From: Actinomadura parmotrematis
GTDB taxonomy: Bacteria > Actinomycetota > Actinomycetes > Streptosporangiales > Streptosporangiaceae
DNA length: 64,000 bases
NCBI RefSeq assembly: GCF_019458805.1
Contig: NZ_JAIBOA010000029.1
Location: forward strand, 29,917 to 93,916
Direction: 5' to 3'
The notes below the pieces were generated by a model. That model did not search any database, was not told where the DNA came from, and saw only the letters and a program-made list of their open reading frames with translations. The translations under genes and the position numbers were made by a program. Of the stretch, positions 15,386-22,257 are shown one piece after another (within the stretch, counting starts at the first letter, position 1; every line of letters starts with the position of its first letter).

Positions 15386-15973
15386 CTAGAAGGGCGGGTC
15401 GTCGGAGAACCCGCCGCCGCCACCGCCGCCGGTGGCCCACGGGTCGTTCGCGGGGGCGCCGCCGCCCCGGTTGCCGCCGCCGCCCTGGCCGCCGCCGCCG
15501 AAGCCGCCGCCGCCGGAGTTGCCGCCGCCGCCGAAGCCGCCGCCGCCACCGCCGCCGAAGTCACCGCCGCCGCCCTGGCCGCCGCCGAAGCCGCCGCCAC
15601 CGCCCTGCCGCTGGGTCTTGTTGACCTTGGCGGTGGCGTTGCGCAGGGACGGGCCGACCTCGTCGACCTCGATCTCGAAGACGGTGCGCTTCTCGCCTTC
15701 CTTGGTCTCGTAGGACCGCTGCTTCAGGCGCCCCTGGACGATGACCCGCATGCCGCGCGTGAGGGACTCGGCGCAGTTCTCCGCCGCCTGCCGCCACACG
15801 TTGCAGGTCAGGAACAGGGCCTCCCCGTCCTTCCAGTCGTTCGACTGGCGGTCGAAGAACCGCGGGGTCGAGGCGATGCGGAAGGACGCGACCGCCTGGC
15901 CGCTGGAGGTGAAGCGCAGATTCGGGTCCTCGACGAGGTTCCCGACGATCGTGATGACGGTGTCGCCTGCCAT
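15386..15973 (-). CDS. ssb: single-stranded DNA-binding protein
   Basis: The 195-residue protein has an N-terminal OB fold (residues 1-110, starting AGDTVITIVGNLVEDPNLRF). A long glycine-rich linker (about 120-185, mostly Gly with Phe) follows, ending in the acidic tip FSDDPPF that recruits replication and repair proteins. It coats single-stranded DNA at forks. Glycine-rich linkers are typical of actinobacterial Ssb. It lies between rpsF (49 bases upstream) and rpsR, the usual order. No stop or frameshift is seen in the repetitive linker. Confidence 0.97.
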   Translation of the reverse strand: MAGDTVITIVGNLVEDPNLRFTSSGQAVASFRIASTPRFFDRQSNDWKDGEALFLTCNVWRQAAENCAESLTRGMRVIVQGRLKQRSYETKEGEKRTVFEIEVDEVGPSLRNATAKVNKTQRQGGGGGFGGGQGGGGDFGGGGGGGFGGGGNSGGGGFGGGGQGGGGNRGGGAPANDPWATGGGGGGGFSDDPPF

Positions 15974-16022
15974 GGGCTCACTCCGGCTGCTGAGAGGGCT
16001 GGGCCTGGGCCGTGGCCCCGGC

Positions 16023-16313
16023 TCAGTGGACCTCGGGGCGGATGACCTTGGTGCGGAGGATCGACTCGCTCAGGTTGAGCTGACGGTCGAGCTCCTTGAC
16101 CGTGGCAGGCTCAGCCGACAGGTCGACCACCGCGTAGATGCCTTCGGACTTCTTCTGGATGTCATAGGACAGGCGGCGCCGGCCCCAGACGTCGACCTTC
16201 TCCACCGTCCCGCCGCCACCGGTGACGACCTTCAGGAACGGGTCGAGAGCGGCACCGGCGGTGCGCTCGTCGATGGCGGGGTCGAGGATGGCCATGAGCT
16301 CGTAACGACGCAT
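16023..16313 (-). CDS. rpsF: 30S ribosomal protein S6
   Basis: The 96-residue protein has the S6 ferredoxin-like fold, starting MRRYELMAILDPAIDERT and including DVWGRRRLSYDIQKKSEGIY. It forms a heterodimer with S18 on the small-subunit platform. It is the first gene of the rpsF-ssb-rpsR-rplI operon. An AGGTAGGG ribosome-binding site precedes the ATG. In other bacteria the S6:S18 pair regulates this operon by binding the leader mRNA; I see no clear structure here that proves this. Confidence 0.97.
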   Translation of the reverse strand: MRRYELMAILDPAIDERTAGAALDPFLKVVTGGGGTVEKVDVWGRRRLSYDIQKKSEGIYAVVDLSAEPATVKELDRQLNLSESILRTKVIRPEVH

Positions 16314-16542
16314 GGTGTCCCTACCTCCTCTGGACTCAGGCGGTCACGGTCTCTCCGTGACAGGAGGGCTCTTGCGTCCGTCGCGGCGGCGGCGCCGGCC
16401 CTCTGATTGGGGGCACCGGCCGCGAGACCGGTACAGGTTACCAAGAGTCGGCAGCGTAAGCGCCGGTTCGCGGCGCCCTCCCCTGCGGCGGCCCCTGCCA
16501 CCGGCCCCGGCCCCTGCCGCGACGGCGGGGCCCGGGACCGCC

Positions 16543-16710
16543 CTAGCGGCGGACGGTGCCCGGATGGGACCGGGCCGCGCAGCGGCGGCGTTCGAGCTCG
16601 GCCATGATGTCGGCCATCCTGGCCCGCATCCTGGCCGCCTGCGTGGTCAGCATCGACAGTTCCTCGACGAGCTCGGCGTCGCCGAAGACCGCCAGTTCGC
16701 TCTCTCGCAC
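16543..16710 (-). CDS. small helical protein of unknown function (55 aa)
   Basis: A GTG at 16708-16710 opens a 55-residue reading frame ending in TAG at 16543. A strong Shine-Dalgarno sequence (GGAAGGAG) lies about nine bases upstream. The product is mostly helical and amphipathic: VRESELAVFGDAELVEELSM, then a coiled-coil-like Met/Arg/Ala segment (QAARMRARMADIMAELERRR). It contains one Cys and no membrane segment. It lies about 230 bases upstream of rpsF on the same strand. The strong ribosome-binding site and codon bias support a real gene. Function unknown. Confidence 0.55.
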   Translation of the reverse strand: MRESELAVFGDAELVEELSMLTTQAARMRARMADIMAELERRRCAARSHPGTVRR

Positions 16711-16922
16711 CGGATACCACTCCTTCCCGCCGCGGGACCGGCCGTCCTGAACCCGAAGTCCTCGAATCCATGTTCGACACTATCCCCCGGGGCCGACATT
16801 TTCGCGGCCGTCCGCCCGGGTTGGCCGCCCCGGGTTCCGGGAATCCTCCAGGCGCGGGGACAGGCGCGGGGACAGGCCCGCGGCGACCCGCAGCGGGACC
16901 CGCAACGGAGGGGGTGGACCCG

Positions 16923-17258
16923 ATGCCGCAGGAGGCGACGGGGGACGAGCGCCGGATCACCGGTGCCCGCAGCAGCACCGGCGGCGGCACCGCCGCCGGC
17001 GTCCGGGCGGAGCGGCGGCCGCTCCTCCGCACGCTCGCGCCGGCCGCGATCGTGCTCGGACTCGCCGCGCTGGTGCTCGGGTTCATCCCGCCCACCCACC
17101 TGCTCGGCGCGATCGCGGGCGTCGTCGGCCTGCCGCTGTCGCTCTACTCCCAGCTCGTGTCGACGTCGACCAACGAGCGGTGGCTGAACGTCGTCGGCAT
17201 GGTCGGGTCGTTCGTCGGCCTCGCCTTCGCCGTCAGCCACGGCGGCTTCACGCTCTGA
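16923..17258 (+). CDS. small membrane protein of unknown function (111 aa)
   Basis: The protein has a polar N-terminal 40 residues and then three hydrophobic segments: TLAPAAIVLGLAALVLGFI, HLLGAIAGVVGLPLSLY and VVGMVGSFVGLAFAVSH. The reading frame is open to 16770, but only the ATG at 16923 has a plausible ribosome-binding site (GGAGGGGG), and the upstream codons encode low-complexity Gly/Pro/Arg. No known domain is recognised. It could be a small membrane accessory protein. It precedes the endonuclease IV-like gene by 51 bases on the same strand. Confidence 0.65.
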   Translation: MPQEATGDERRITGARSSTGGGTAAGVRAERRPLLRTLAPAAIVLGLAALVLGFIPPTHLLGAIAGVVGLPLSLYSQLVSTSTNERWLNVVGMVGSFVGLAFAVSHGGFTL

Positions 17259-17296
17259 TCCCGCGCCGATCCCGCCGGGTCCGGGGCGCGGGCGGC

Positions 17297-17302
17297 TAGG
17301 CT
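17297..17302 (+). promoter_or_regulatory. -10 element (TAGGCT) of a leaderless promoter
   Basis: TAGGCT fits the TANNNT consensus and ends seven bases before the ATG at 17310. No ribosome-binding sequence is present, so a leaderless transcript is likely for the endonuclease IV-like gene. Confidence 0.55.
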
Positions 17303-17309
17303 CGGCGGC

Positions 17310-18080
17310 ATGCGCATCGGAGCCCACGTCGACCAGCACGACCCCCTCGGCAGCGCCCGCGAGAAGGACGCCGAGGTGGTGCAGTTCTTCCTCGGCGACC
17401 CGCAGGGCTGGAAGAAGCCCGTGCTGCCGGACGGCCTGGACGCGCTCGCCGGGTCGGGCGTGGACGTGTACGTGCACGCCCCCTACGTGATCAACGTGGC
17501 GACGTCCAACAACCGCATCCGCATCCCGAGCCGCAAGCTGCTCCAGCAGCAGCTCGACGCCGCCGCCGGCATCGGCGCGAAGGCGCTGATCGTGCACGGC
17601 GGCCACGTGCTGAAGGACGACGACCCCGAGACCGGCTTCGAGAACTGGCGCAAGGTGTTCGAGCGCCTGGAGACGCCGATCCCCGTCTACATCGAGAACA
17701 CCGCGGGCGGCGGCAACGCGATGGCTCGCAAGTTCGAGCGGATCGCCCGGCTGTGGGAGGTCATGGGCGAGGTGACCGACCTCGACGCCAAGGTCGGGTT
17801 CTGCCTGGACACCTGCCACGCGCACGCCGCCGGCGAGGAGCTGGTGGACGCGGTGGACCGCATCAAGGCGATCACCGGGCGGATCGACCTGGTGCACTGC
17901 AACGACAGCCGGGACGCGTTCGGGTCGGGCGCCGACCGGCACGCCAACCTCGGCGCCGGCGAGATCGACCCCGAGCTGATCCTGACGGTGGTGCGCGCCG
18001 CGGGCGCCCCGGTCGTCGTGGAGACGCCGGGCGCGGGCCAGGCGGACGACATCGCCTGGCTGCGCGACAAGCTCGGCTGA
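17310..18080 (+). CDS. endonuclease IV-like (AP endonuclease family 2) TIM-barrel protein
   Basis: The 256-residue TIM-barrel protein has the metal-ligand segments of the Nfo family in order: GAHVDQ, YVHAPYVINVA, LIVHGGHVL, YIENTAGGGNAM, CLDTCHAHAAG, VHCNDSRDAFGSGADRHANL and VVETPG. Together these supply the His, Glu and Asp residues that hold the trinuclear zinc site of endonuclease IV. It probably cleaves DNA at abasic sites during base-excision repair. It is slightly shorter than E. coli Nfo (about 285 residues), so a related sugar-phosphate isomerase-like activity cannot be excluded. The promoter looks leaderless. Confidence 0.85.
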   Translation: MRIGAHVDQHDPLGSAREKDAEVVQFFLGDPQGWKKPVLPDGLDALAGSGVDVYVHAPYVINVATSNNRIRIPSRKLLQQQLDAAAGIGAKALIVHGGHVLKDDDPETGFENWRKVFERLETPIPVYIENTAGGGNAMARKFERIARLWEVMGEVTDLDAKVGFCLDTCHAHAAGEELVDAVDRIKAITGRIDLVHCNDSRDAFGSGADRHANLGAGEIDPELILTVVRAAGAPVVVETPGAGQADDIAWLRDKLG

Positions 18081-18275
18081 CCGGGACGCGGGGCGAGCGG
18101 GGAGCGGGCGCGGGAACCGATCGGGGCGGCCGGGCATCCAAGGGGGCGGAAGGGATCATCGCTGGAGCGGCACCCCCGCTCCTGGCACAATCCCCCTGAA
18201 AGCACCTGAGAGCCCCACCCAGCGCACGCGGACCCCTATCCCCGCCGGCGGGCGCGCGACCCGATCGGGAACTCC

Positions 18276-18701
18276 ATGTCCTATCCCCCCTATGGGTCAC
18301 CCGACCCCTACGGCTACGGCTCCCCCGACCCCTACCAGCAGGCGGGCTACCAGCAGGCCGGCTACCAGCAGCCCGCCCCGGTCGCCTACCCGGTGGGCCC
18401 GCCGGTCGTGGCGCGCACCAACGGGATGGCGACGGCCGCCATGGTCGTCGGCATCATCAGCGCCGTGCTGACGCTGATCAGCTGCGGGTTCTTCGGCGTC
18501 ACCGGCCCGCTGGCGGTCATCTTCGGGCACCTGGCGCAGGGCCAGATCAAGCGGACCGGCGAGGCCGGCTCCGGGCAGGCCGTCGCGGGCCTGGTGCTCG
18601 GCTACCTCACCTCCGCGATCGTCCTCATCGCCTGGATCTTCGTCTTCGGCATCTACGGCTGGGCGTTCTGGTCGCTCGACCACAGCACCTCCGACTACTA
18701 G
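18276..18701 (+). CDS. DUF4190-type membrane protein with Tyr/Pro/Gln-rich tail
   Basis: The 141-residue protein has an N-terminal low-complexity region (GSPDPYGYGSPDPYQ followed by three AGYQQ-type repeats, residues ~8-32). A DUF4190-like domain follows, with two transmembrane helices (MATAAMVVGIISAVLTLI and LTSAIVLIAWIFVFGIYGWA) flanking the family segment FGHLAQGQIKRTGEAGSG. Such proteins are small actinobacterial membrane proteins of unknown role. It is convergent with the barstar-like gene, whose stop lies three bases beyond its own. Confidence 0.75.
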   Translation: MSYPPYGSPDPYGYGSPDPYQQAGYQQAGYQQPAPVAYPVGPPVVARTNGMATAAMVVGIISAVLTLISCGFFGVTGPLAVIFGHLAQGQIKRTGEAGSGQAVAGLVLGYLTSAIVLIAWIFVFGIYGWAFWSLDHSTSDY

Positions 18702-18704
18702 CCC

Positions 18705-19172
18705 TCACTCCAGCACGGGCAGGCCGGCCGGCACGGGCGTGCCGTCCAACTCCGCGGGCAGCAGCACGCTCATCGGCGTCGCGGTGTCCCGCCACGACGC
18801 GACGGCCTCGGCGAACACGTCGAGGACGGTGCGGAACGAGCCCTCGTCGGCGTCCGCCAGCCGCTCCCACCCGTCGTAGACGACGAGGTAGCCGCGGCGC
18901 GACGGCGCCCAGGACAGGTCGGTGAGGCTGTCCTCCAGGGCGTCCCAGTTGGCCCCGAACCATTCGGGGAGGTCGAAGGCGTCCGCGCAGGCGCGCAGCA
19001 GCCCGTCCTTGCCGGCGATGCGGGCGCCGTCCAGGTGGAAGGCGCGCACGCCCTCGCCGGCGGCGCGGCTCAGAGCGGCGGTCGTGTCCGCGGTACCCGC
19101 CACGGGCCAGCGGTAGAGGCCGGGCGGGCGCCGCCCGGCGAGGAGCTCGGTCACGGCTCGGTCGGTGTCCAC
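18705..19172 (-). CDS. barstar-family RNase inhibitor
   Basis: The 155-residue protein contains the barstar fold at about residues 40-130: FHLDGARIAGKDGLLRACAD, then FDLPEWFGANWDALEDSLTD. This Trp-Phe-Gly-x-Asn-Trp-Asp-Ala segment is the family hallmark and contributes the helix that plugs the RNase active site. The GTG start follows a GGGGGAC sequence and lies 11 bases after the stop of the upstream RNase gene, so the two form a bicistronic pair. Barstar is cytoplasmic and protects the producer from its own guanyl-specific RNase. Confidence 0.85.
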   Translation of the reverse strand: MDTDRAVTELLAGRRPPGLYRWPVAGTADTTAALSRAAGEGVRAFHLDGARIAGKDGLLRACADAFDLPEWFGANWDALEDSLTDLSWAPSRRGYLVVYDGWERLADADEGSFRTVLDVFAEAVASWRDTATPMSVLLPAELDGTPVPAGLPVLE

Positions 19173-19183
19173 GTCGTCCCCCG

Positions 19184-19636
19184 TCAGCCGGCCACCCGGG
19201 CGAAGCTCCGGTAGTGGTCGGCGGTGTAGTAGCGTTCCCCGGCCCCGCCCGCGATGATGCGCCGGGCGCCGCGGTCGCGCGATCCGGGGGTCGGCACCGT
19301 GTACTCGTGGTAGTAGCCGCTCCGCTCGCGCGGTAGAAGTCCCTCGCGGTTGCCGAAGACGGTGCCGTCCTGCCGGTAGGGGAAGGGCCCGCCGGCGCTG
19401 ATGAGGCGCAGCGTCGTCCGCGCCTCGGCGGGCAGGCTCGCCGCCCGCACCTCGGGCAGGCCGTCGGAGGCGGTCGGGCGGGCGGACGCCGCGCCCGTCC
19501 GCGTGCCGGACGCGGTCGCCGTGCCGGACGTCGTCGCCGGCGCCGCGCCGTCGCCGCCGCCGTCCTGGCAGGCGGCCGTGCCGAGGACGAGCGTGCAGGC
19601 CAGCAGCAGCCGCGCCGCCCCGGTGCCGATCCTCAT
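19184..19636 (-). CDS. secreted guanyl-specific ribonuclease (RNase Sa/barnase family), lipoprotein-like
   Basis: The 150-residue protein has a signal peptide with a lipobox-like LGTAAC (Cys23), a Thr/Ala/Gly-rich linker, and a C-terminal RNase domain (about residues 60-150). The domain shows TVFGNREGLLP, then YYHEYTVPTPGSRDRGARRI and GERYYTADHYRSF. This matches the microbial N1/T1 RNase family: Glu of HEYT, Arg of GARRI and His of ADHY are the expected catalytic residues. It cleaves RNA after guanosine outside the cytoplasm. The gene is followed 11 bases later by its presumed barstar inhibitor. The ATG has a GGGGGAG ribosome-binding site. Confidence 0.87.
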   Translation of the reverse strand: MRIGTGAARLLLACTLVLGTAACQDGGGDGAAPATTSGTATASGTRTGAASARPTASDGLPEVRAASLPAEARTTLRLISAGGPFPYRQDGTVFGNREGLLPRERSGYYHEYTVPTPGSRDRGARRIIAGGAGERYYTADHYRSFARVAG

Positions 19637-19754
19637 CGCGCTCCCCCTTCACCGCCCGTGATGCTCGCACAACGGGTCCGCCGGACGCCCCGCTGACGCG
19701 CGGCCTGGCGGGATCGTTGCCGGTAAAGGCGGGAGTATGCGACGAGGGGCGGCC

Positions 19755-20627
19755 TCAGTGGTGGAAGCCCCAGTCCAGGAGGCGGGCGGCGTCGCGGAAG
19801 CGGGCGTAGCGGCGGGTCGTCGAGCTGTTGAGGACGGCGCCGACCAGGGTGCGCCCGGAGCGGCGGGCGGCGAACAGGAAGCTGTAGCCGGCGGCGCCGG
19901 TATGGCCGCTCTTGATGCCGAGCATGCCGGGGTAGTCGCCGAGCAGCTCGTCGGTGCTGCGCCACACGTACCGGCCGTGCCCGTGGCCCGCCGGGAGGAC
20001 GTGGCGCCGCTGCTTCACGAGCGCGCGGAACTCCGGGAAGCGCATCGCGTACCGGCCGAGCACCACCTGGTCGCGGGCGGTCGAGGCGCCGGGGGCGGGC
20101 GGCAGCCCGGCGACGTCGCCGTAGCGGGTGCGGCGCATGCCGAGGCGGGCGGCCATCCGGTTCATCTTGGCGACGAACCTGCGCGGGCCGGGGCCGTAGC
20201 GCCGGGCGAGGGCCGCGGCGGCGTCGCAGCCGGACGGGAGCAGCAGCGCGGCGAGCAGCTCGCGGGCCGGGACGCGGTCGCCGGCGCGCAGGCGGGCCGT
20301 CGAGCCGTGCCGGGCGGCGGCGTAGGCGGCGTCGGACGGCGCGACGCGGATCCGCCGGTCGAGGCCGCCGGCGCGCAGCACCACGACGGCCGTCATGACC
20401 TTGGTGATGCTGCCGATCGGGCGCCGGGCCGCCGCCTGCCGCGACCAGAGGGCGCGGCCGGTGCCGTCGTCCACCAGGTACGCCGACAGGGCGCGCACCC
20501 CGGCCGGTCCGCGGGCCGCGGGGCGGGCGGCGGGCCGCGCGGCGGCGGTGCCGGGCGCGGCCCGCGCGGGGACGGCGAGGGACAGGGGCAGCAGGAGCGC
20601 GACGGCCGCGCCGAGCAAGATCCGCAT
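19755..20627 (-). CDS. D-alanyl-D-alanine carboxypeptidase (peptidase S11, DacA-like)
   Basis: The 290-residue protein has a signal peptide (residues 1-23, ending ARA) and an S11 peptidase domain. Its motifs are SITK (SxxK nucleophile, GSITKVMTA), SGC at the SxN position (LLPSGCDAAAALA) and KSG at the KTG position (GIKSGHTGAAG). These are accepted variants in actinobacterial carboxypeptidases. It trims the terminal D-Ala of peptidoglycan stem peptides in the periplasmic space. No C-terminal amphipathic anchor or extra domain is present. The adjacent GT87 and PBP genes on the same strand fit an envelope context. Confidence 0.87.
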   Translation of the reverse strand: MRILLGAAVALLLPLSLAVPARAAPGTAAARPAARPAARGPAGVRALSAYLVDDGTGRALWSRQAAARRPIGSITKVMTAVVVLRAGGLDRRIRVAPSDAAYAAARHGSTARLRAGDRVPARELLAALLLPSGCDAAAALARRYGPGPRRFVAKMNRMAARLGMRRTRYGDVAGLPPAPGASTARDQVVLGRYAMRFPEFRALVKQRRHVLPAGHGHGRYVWRSTDELLGDYPGMLGIKSGHTGAAGYSFLFAARRSGRTLVGAVLNSSTTRRYARFRDAARLLDWGFHH

Positions 20628-20684
20628 GGTCCGGGAACTACCCCGGTGACCGGCGCGCCCATGCCCGCGCCGTCCAGATCTTGA

Positions 20685-20709
20685 CCCGGCGGGCGCGGCG
20701 CCCGCCGGG
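20685..20709 (-). terminator. terminator hairpin after the GT87 gene
   Basis: Perfect 11-bp stem (20685-20695 with 20699-20709) around CGG, starting 20 bases beyond the stop of the membrane glycosyltransferase at 20730. It has no U tract. Confidence 0.65.
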
Positions 20710-20729
20710 ACTGTCCGGCCCGTCCGGAT

Positions 20730-22148
20730 TCAGCCCGCGACCGGTACGGCCGCCTCGGCGCGCGGGCCGCGCCGGAGCGCGAACCGGTCGGGCGCGCCGT
20801 CGAGGACGCCGCCCGCCGGGTCGTCCGCGCCGGGGTCGCGGCGCACCGCGTCGGCGGACGGCCGCAGGATCTCCCAGATGACGAGCAGCGCGAGCAGCAG
20901 CACCGTGCCGAAGCGGGCGAGCAGCGCGAGCGAGTAGACGTCGTGGTCGATGCCGTGCTCGGGGGCGTGCAGGCCGAGGACGGCCGAGACGGTCGCGCCG
21001 AGGCCGGCGCCTTCGGCCTGCTCGGTGACCGACAGCAGGTACCACCAGATGCCGAAGAAGTAGAGCAGCTCGCCCGCCTGCCACACCAGGAACGCGGGCA
21101 GCTTCGGCCGGGCCAGCACCGCCGGCGGCAGCAGCCACAGCACGTACTGCGGCGACCACACCTTGTTCGGCAGCATGAACGCCACCAGCACGAGGAACAT
21201 GAGCTGCGGCAGGCGGGGGCGGCGCGGCGCCGTCCAGGCGAGCACCGCGATGCTGGCGGCGAGCAGCACGAACGTCCCGGTCCCGTACAGGTTGAGGCGG
21301 GACACGTCGCTCGTCGCGGTGACGCCGTGGTCCTGCAGCACGAAGAAGATCGAGCCCCAGTCGACGCCGCGCTTCTGGCTGAAGGTGTAGAACTCCAGCC
21401 AGCCGTCCCAGGCGAACACCATGACGGGCACGTTCACGGCCAGCCACGCGCCGGCCGTCCCCGCCAGGAGCCGCCCGAACGCCCGCCACTGCCCGGCGCG
21501 CGCGCAGAGCAGGAACAGCGGCCCGAGGAACAGCAGCGGGTAGAACTTCGCGGCGATGGCGAGGCCGAGCAGGACGCCCGCGAGGGCGGGCCGCCGCCGC
21601 GACCACGCCGCCAGCGCGAGCGCGGACAGCCCGACGGCGAGCAGGTCCCAGTTGATGTAGGCGGTGAGGAGCAGCGACGGCGACAGCGCGATCATCAGGC
21701 CGGTGCGCAGCGACCGGCGCCCGGCGGCGTAGGCCGTCGCGAGGACCGTCGTGATCGCCAGCAGCGCGAGCAGCACGACCGTCAGGTGGTAGAACGCCAT
21801 GCCGCGGGTCGCAGGGTCGAACGGGTGCGCCAGCCAGGTGACGAGCTGCATGAGGTAGCCGCTCAGCACCGGGTACTCGACGTGGTGGATGTCGCCGCCG
21901 TCGATCGCGTCGAAGTAGGGGACCTTGCCCTTGTCCAGGCCGCGCGCGTAGTACAGCGGGTAGATGTCGGTGTAGCAGCCGTGCGTCGTCGTCTTGACGA
22001 AGTCGAACCCGGCCGTCGCGCAGGGGCGCTTCTGGAGCCAGCCGAGCAGGCAAGTGAGGGCGGTCACGCCGGCGAGGACGGGCGCGGCCGCGGCCGCCCG
22101 GCCGGGCGGGGGCGCTCCGGCGGACGGATCAGACGAGGGCGACGACAT
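20730..22148 (-). CDS. GT87-family membrane glycosyltransferase
   Basis: The 472-residue polytopic membrane protein has about 11-12 helices, for example LAITTVLATAYAAG and VLLLALLVIWEILRP. It resembles the GT87/DUF2029 family of polyprenyl-phosphate-mannose-dependent transferases: an early loop with acidic residues (HGCYTDIYPLYYARGLDKG, then YFDAIDGGDIHHVEYPV) and WNWDLLAV-like TAYINWDLLAVGL. It would use a lipid-linked sugar donor on the outer face of the membrane. The equivalent gene in mycobacteria (Rv0051) also sits beside ponA1. It lies between two hairpins and downstream of the PBP gene. The acceptor is unknown. Confidence 0.8.
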   Translation of the reverse strand: MSSPSSDPSAGAPPPGRAAAAAPVLAGVTALTCLLGWLQKRPCATAGFDFVKTTTHGCYTDIYPLYYARGLDKGKVPYFDAIDGGDIHHVEYPVLSGYLMQLVTWLAHPFDPATRGMAFYHLTVVLLALLAITTVLATAYAAGRRSLRTGLMIALSPSLLLTAYINWDLLAVGLSALALAAWSRRRPALAGVLLGLAIAAKFYPLLFLGPLFLLCARAGQWRAFGRLLAGTAGAWLAVNVPVMVFAWDGWLEFYTFSQKRGVDWGSIFFVLQDHGVTATSDVSRLNLYGTGTFVLLAASIAVLAWTAPRRPRLPQLMFLVLVAFMLPNKVWSPQYVLWLLPPAVLARPKLPAFLVWQAGELLYFFGIWWYLLSVTEQAEGAGLGATVSAVLGLHAPEHGIDHDVYSLALLARFGTVLLLALLVIWEILRPSADAVRRDPGADDPAGGVLDGAPDRFALRRGPRAEAAVPVAG

Positions 22149-22200
22149 CCCAGCAGACTATTGGCCCCGCCCGCCGCCGATCCACCATGCCCGCCCCGGA

Positions 22201-22245
22201 GACGGGGGCGCCCCGGGCCTGGAGTGGCCCGGGGCGCCCCCCGTC
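22201..22245 (-). terminator. terminator hairpin after the PBP gene
   Basis: A 19-bp stem (22201-22219 with 22226-22245, one bulged C) and a 6-base loop TGGAGT lie 13 bases beyond the PBP stop at 22258. It separates the PBP gene from the GT87 gene. Confidence 0.7.
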
Positions 22246-22257
22246 GTGCGGTCCGTC

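Noticed and set aside
15480..15610. Tandem repeat or CRISPR-like array in the Gly-rich stretch of ssb
   Set aside because: It is coding sequence for the glycine-rich linker; the unit is the GGC/GGT codon itself with no spacer structure.
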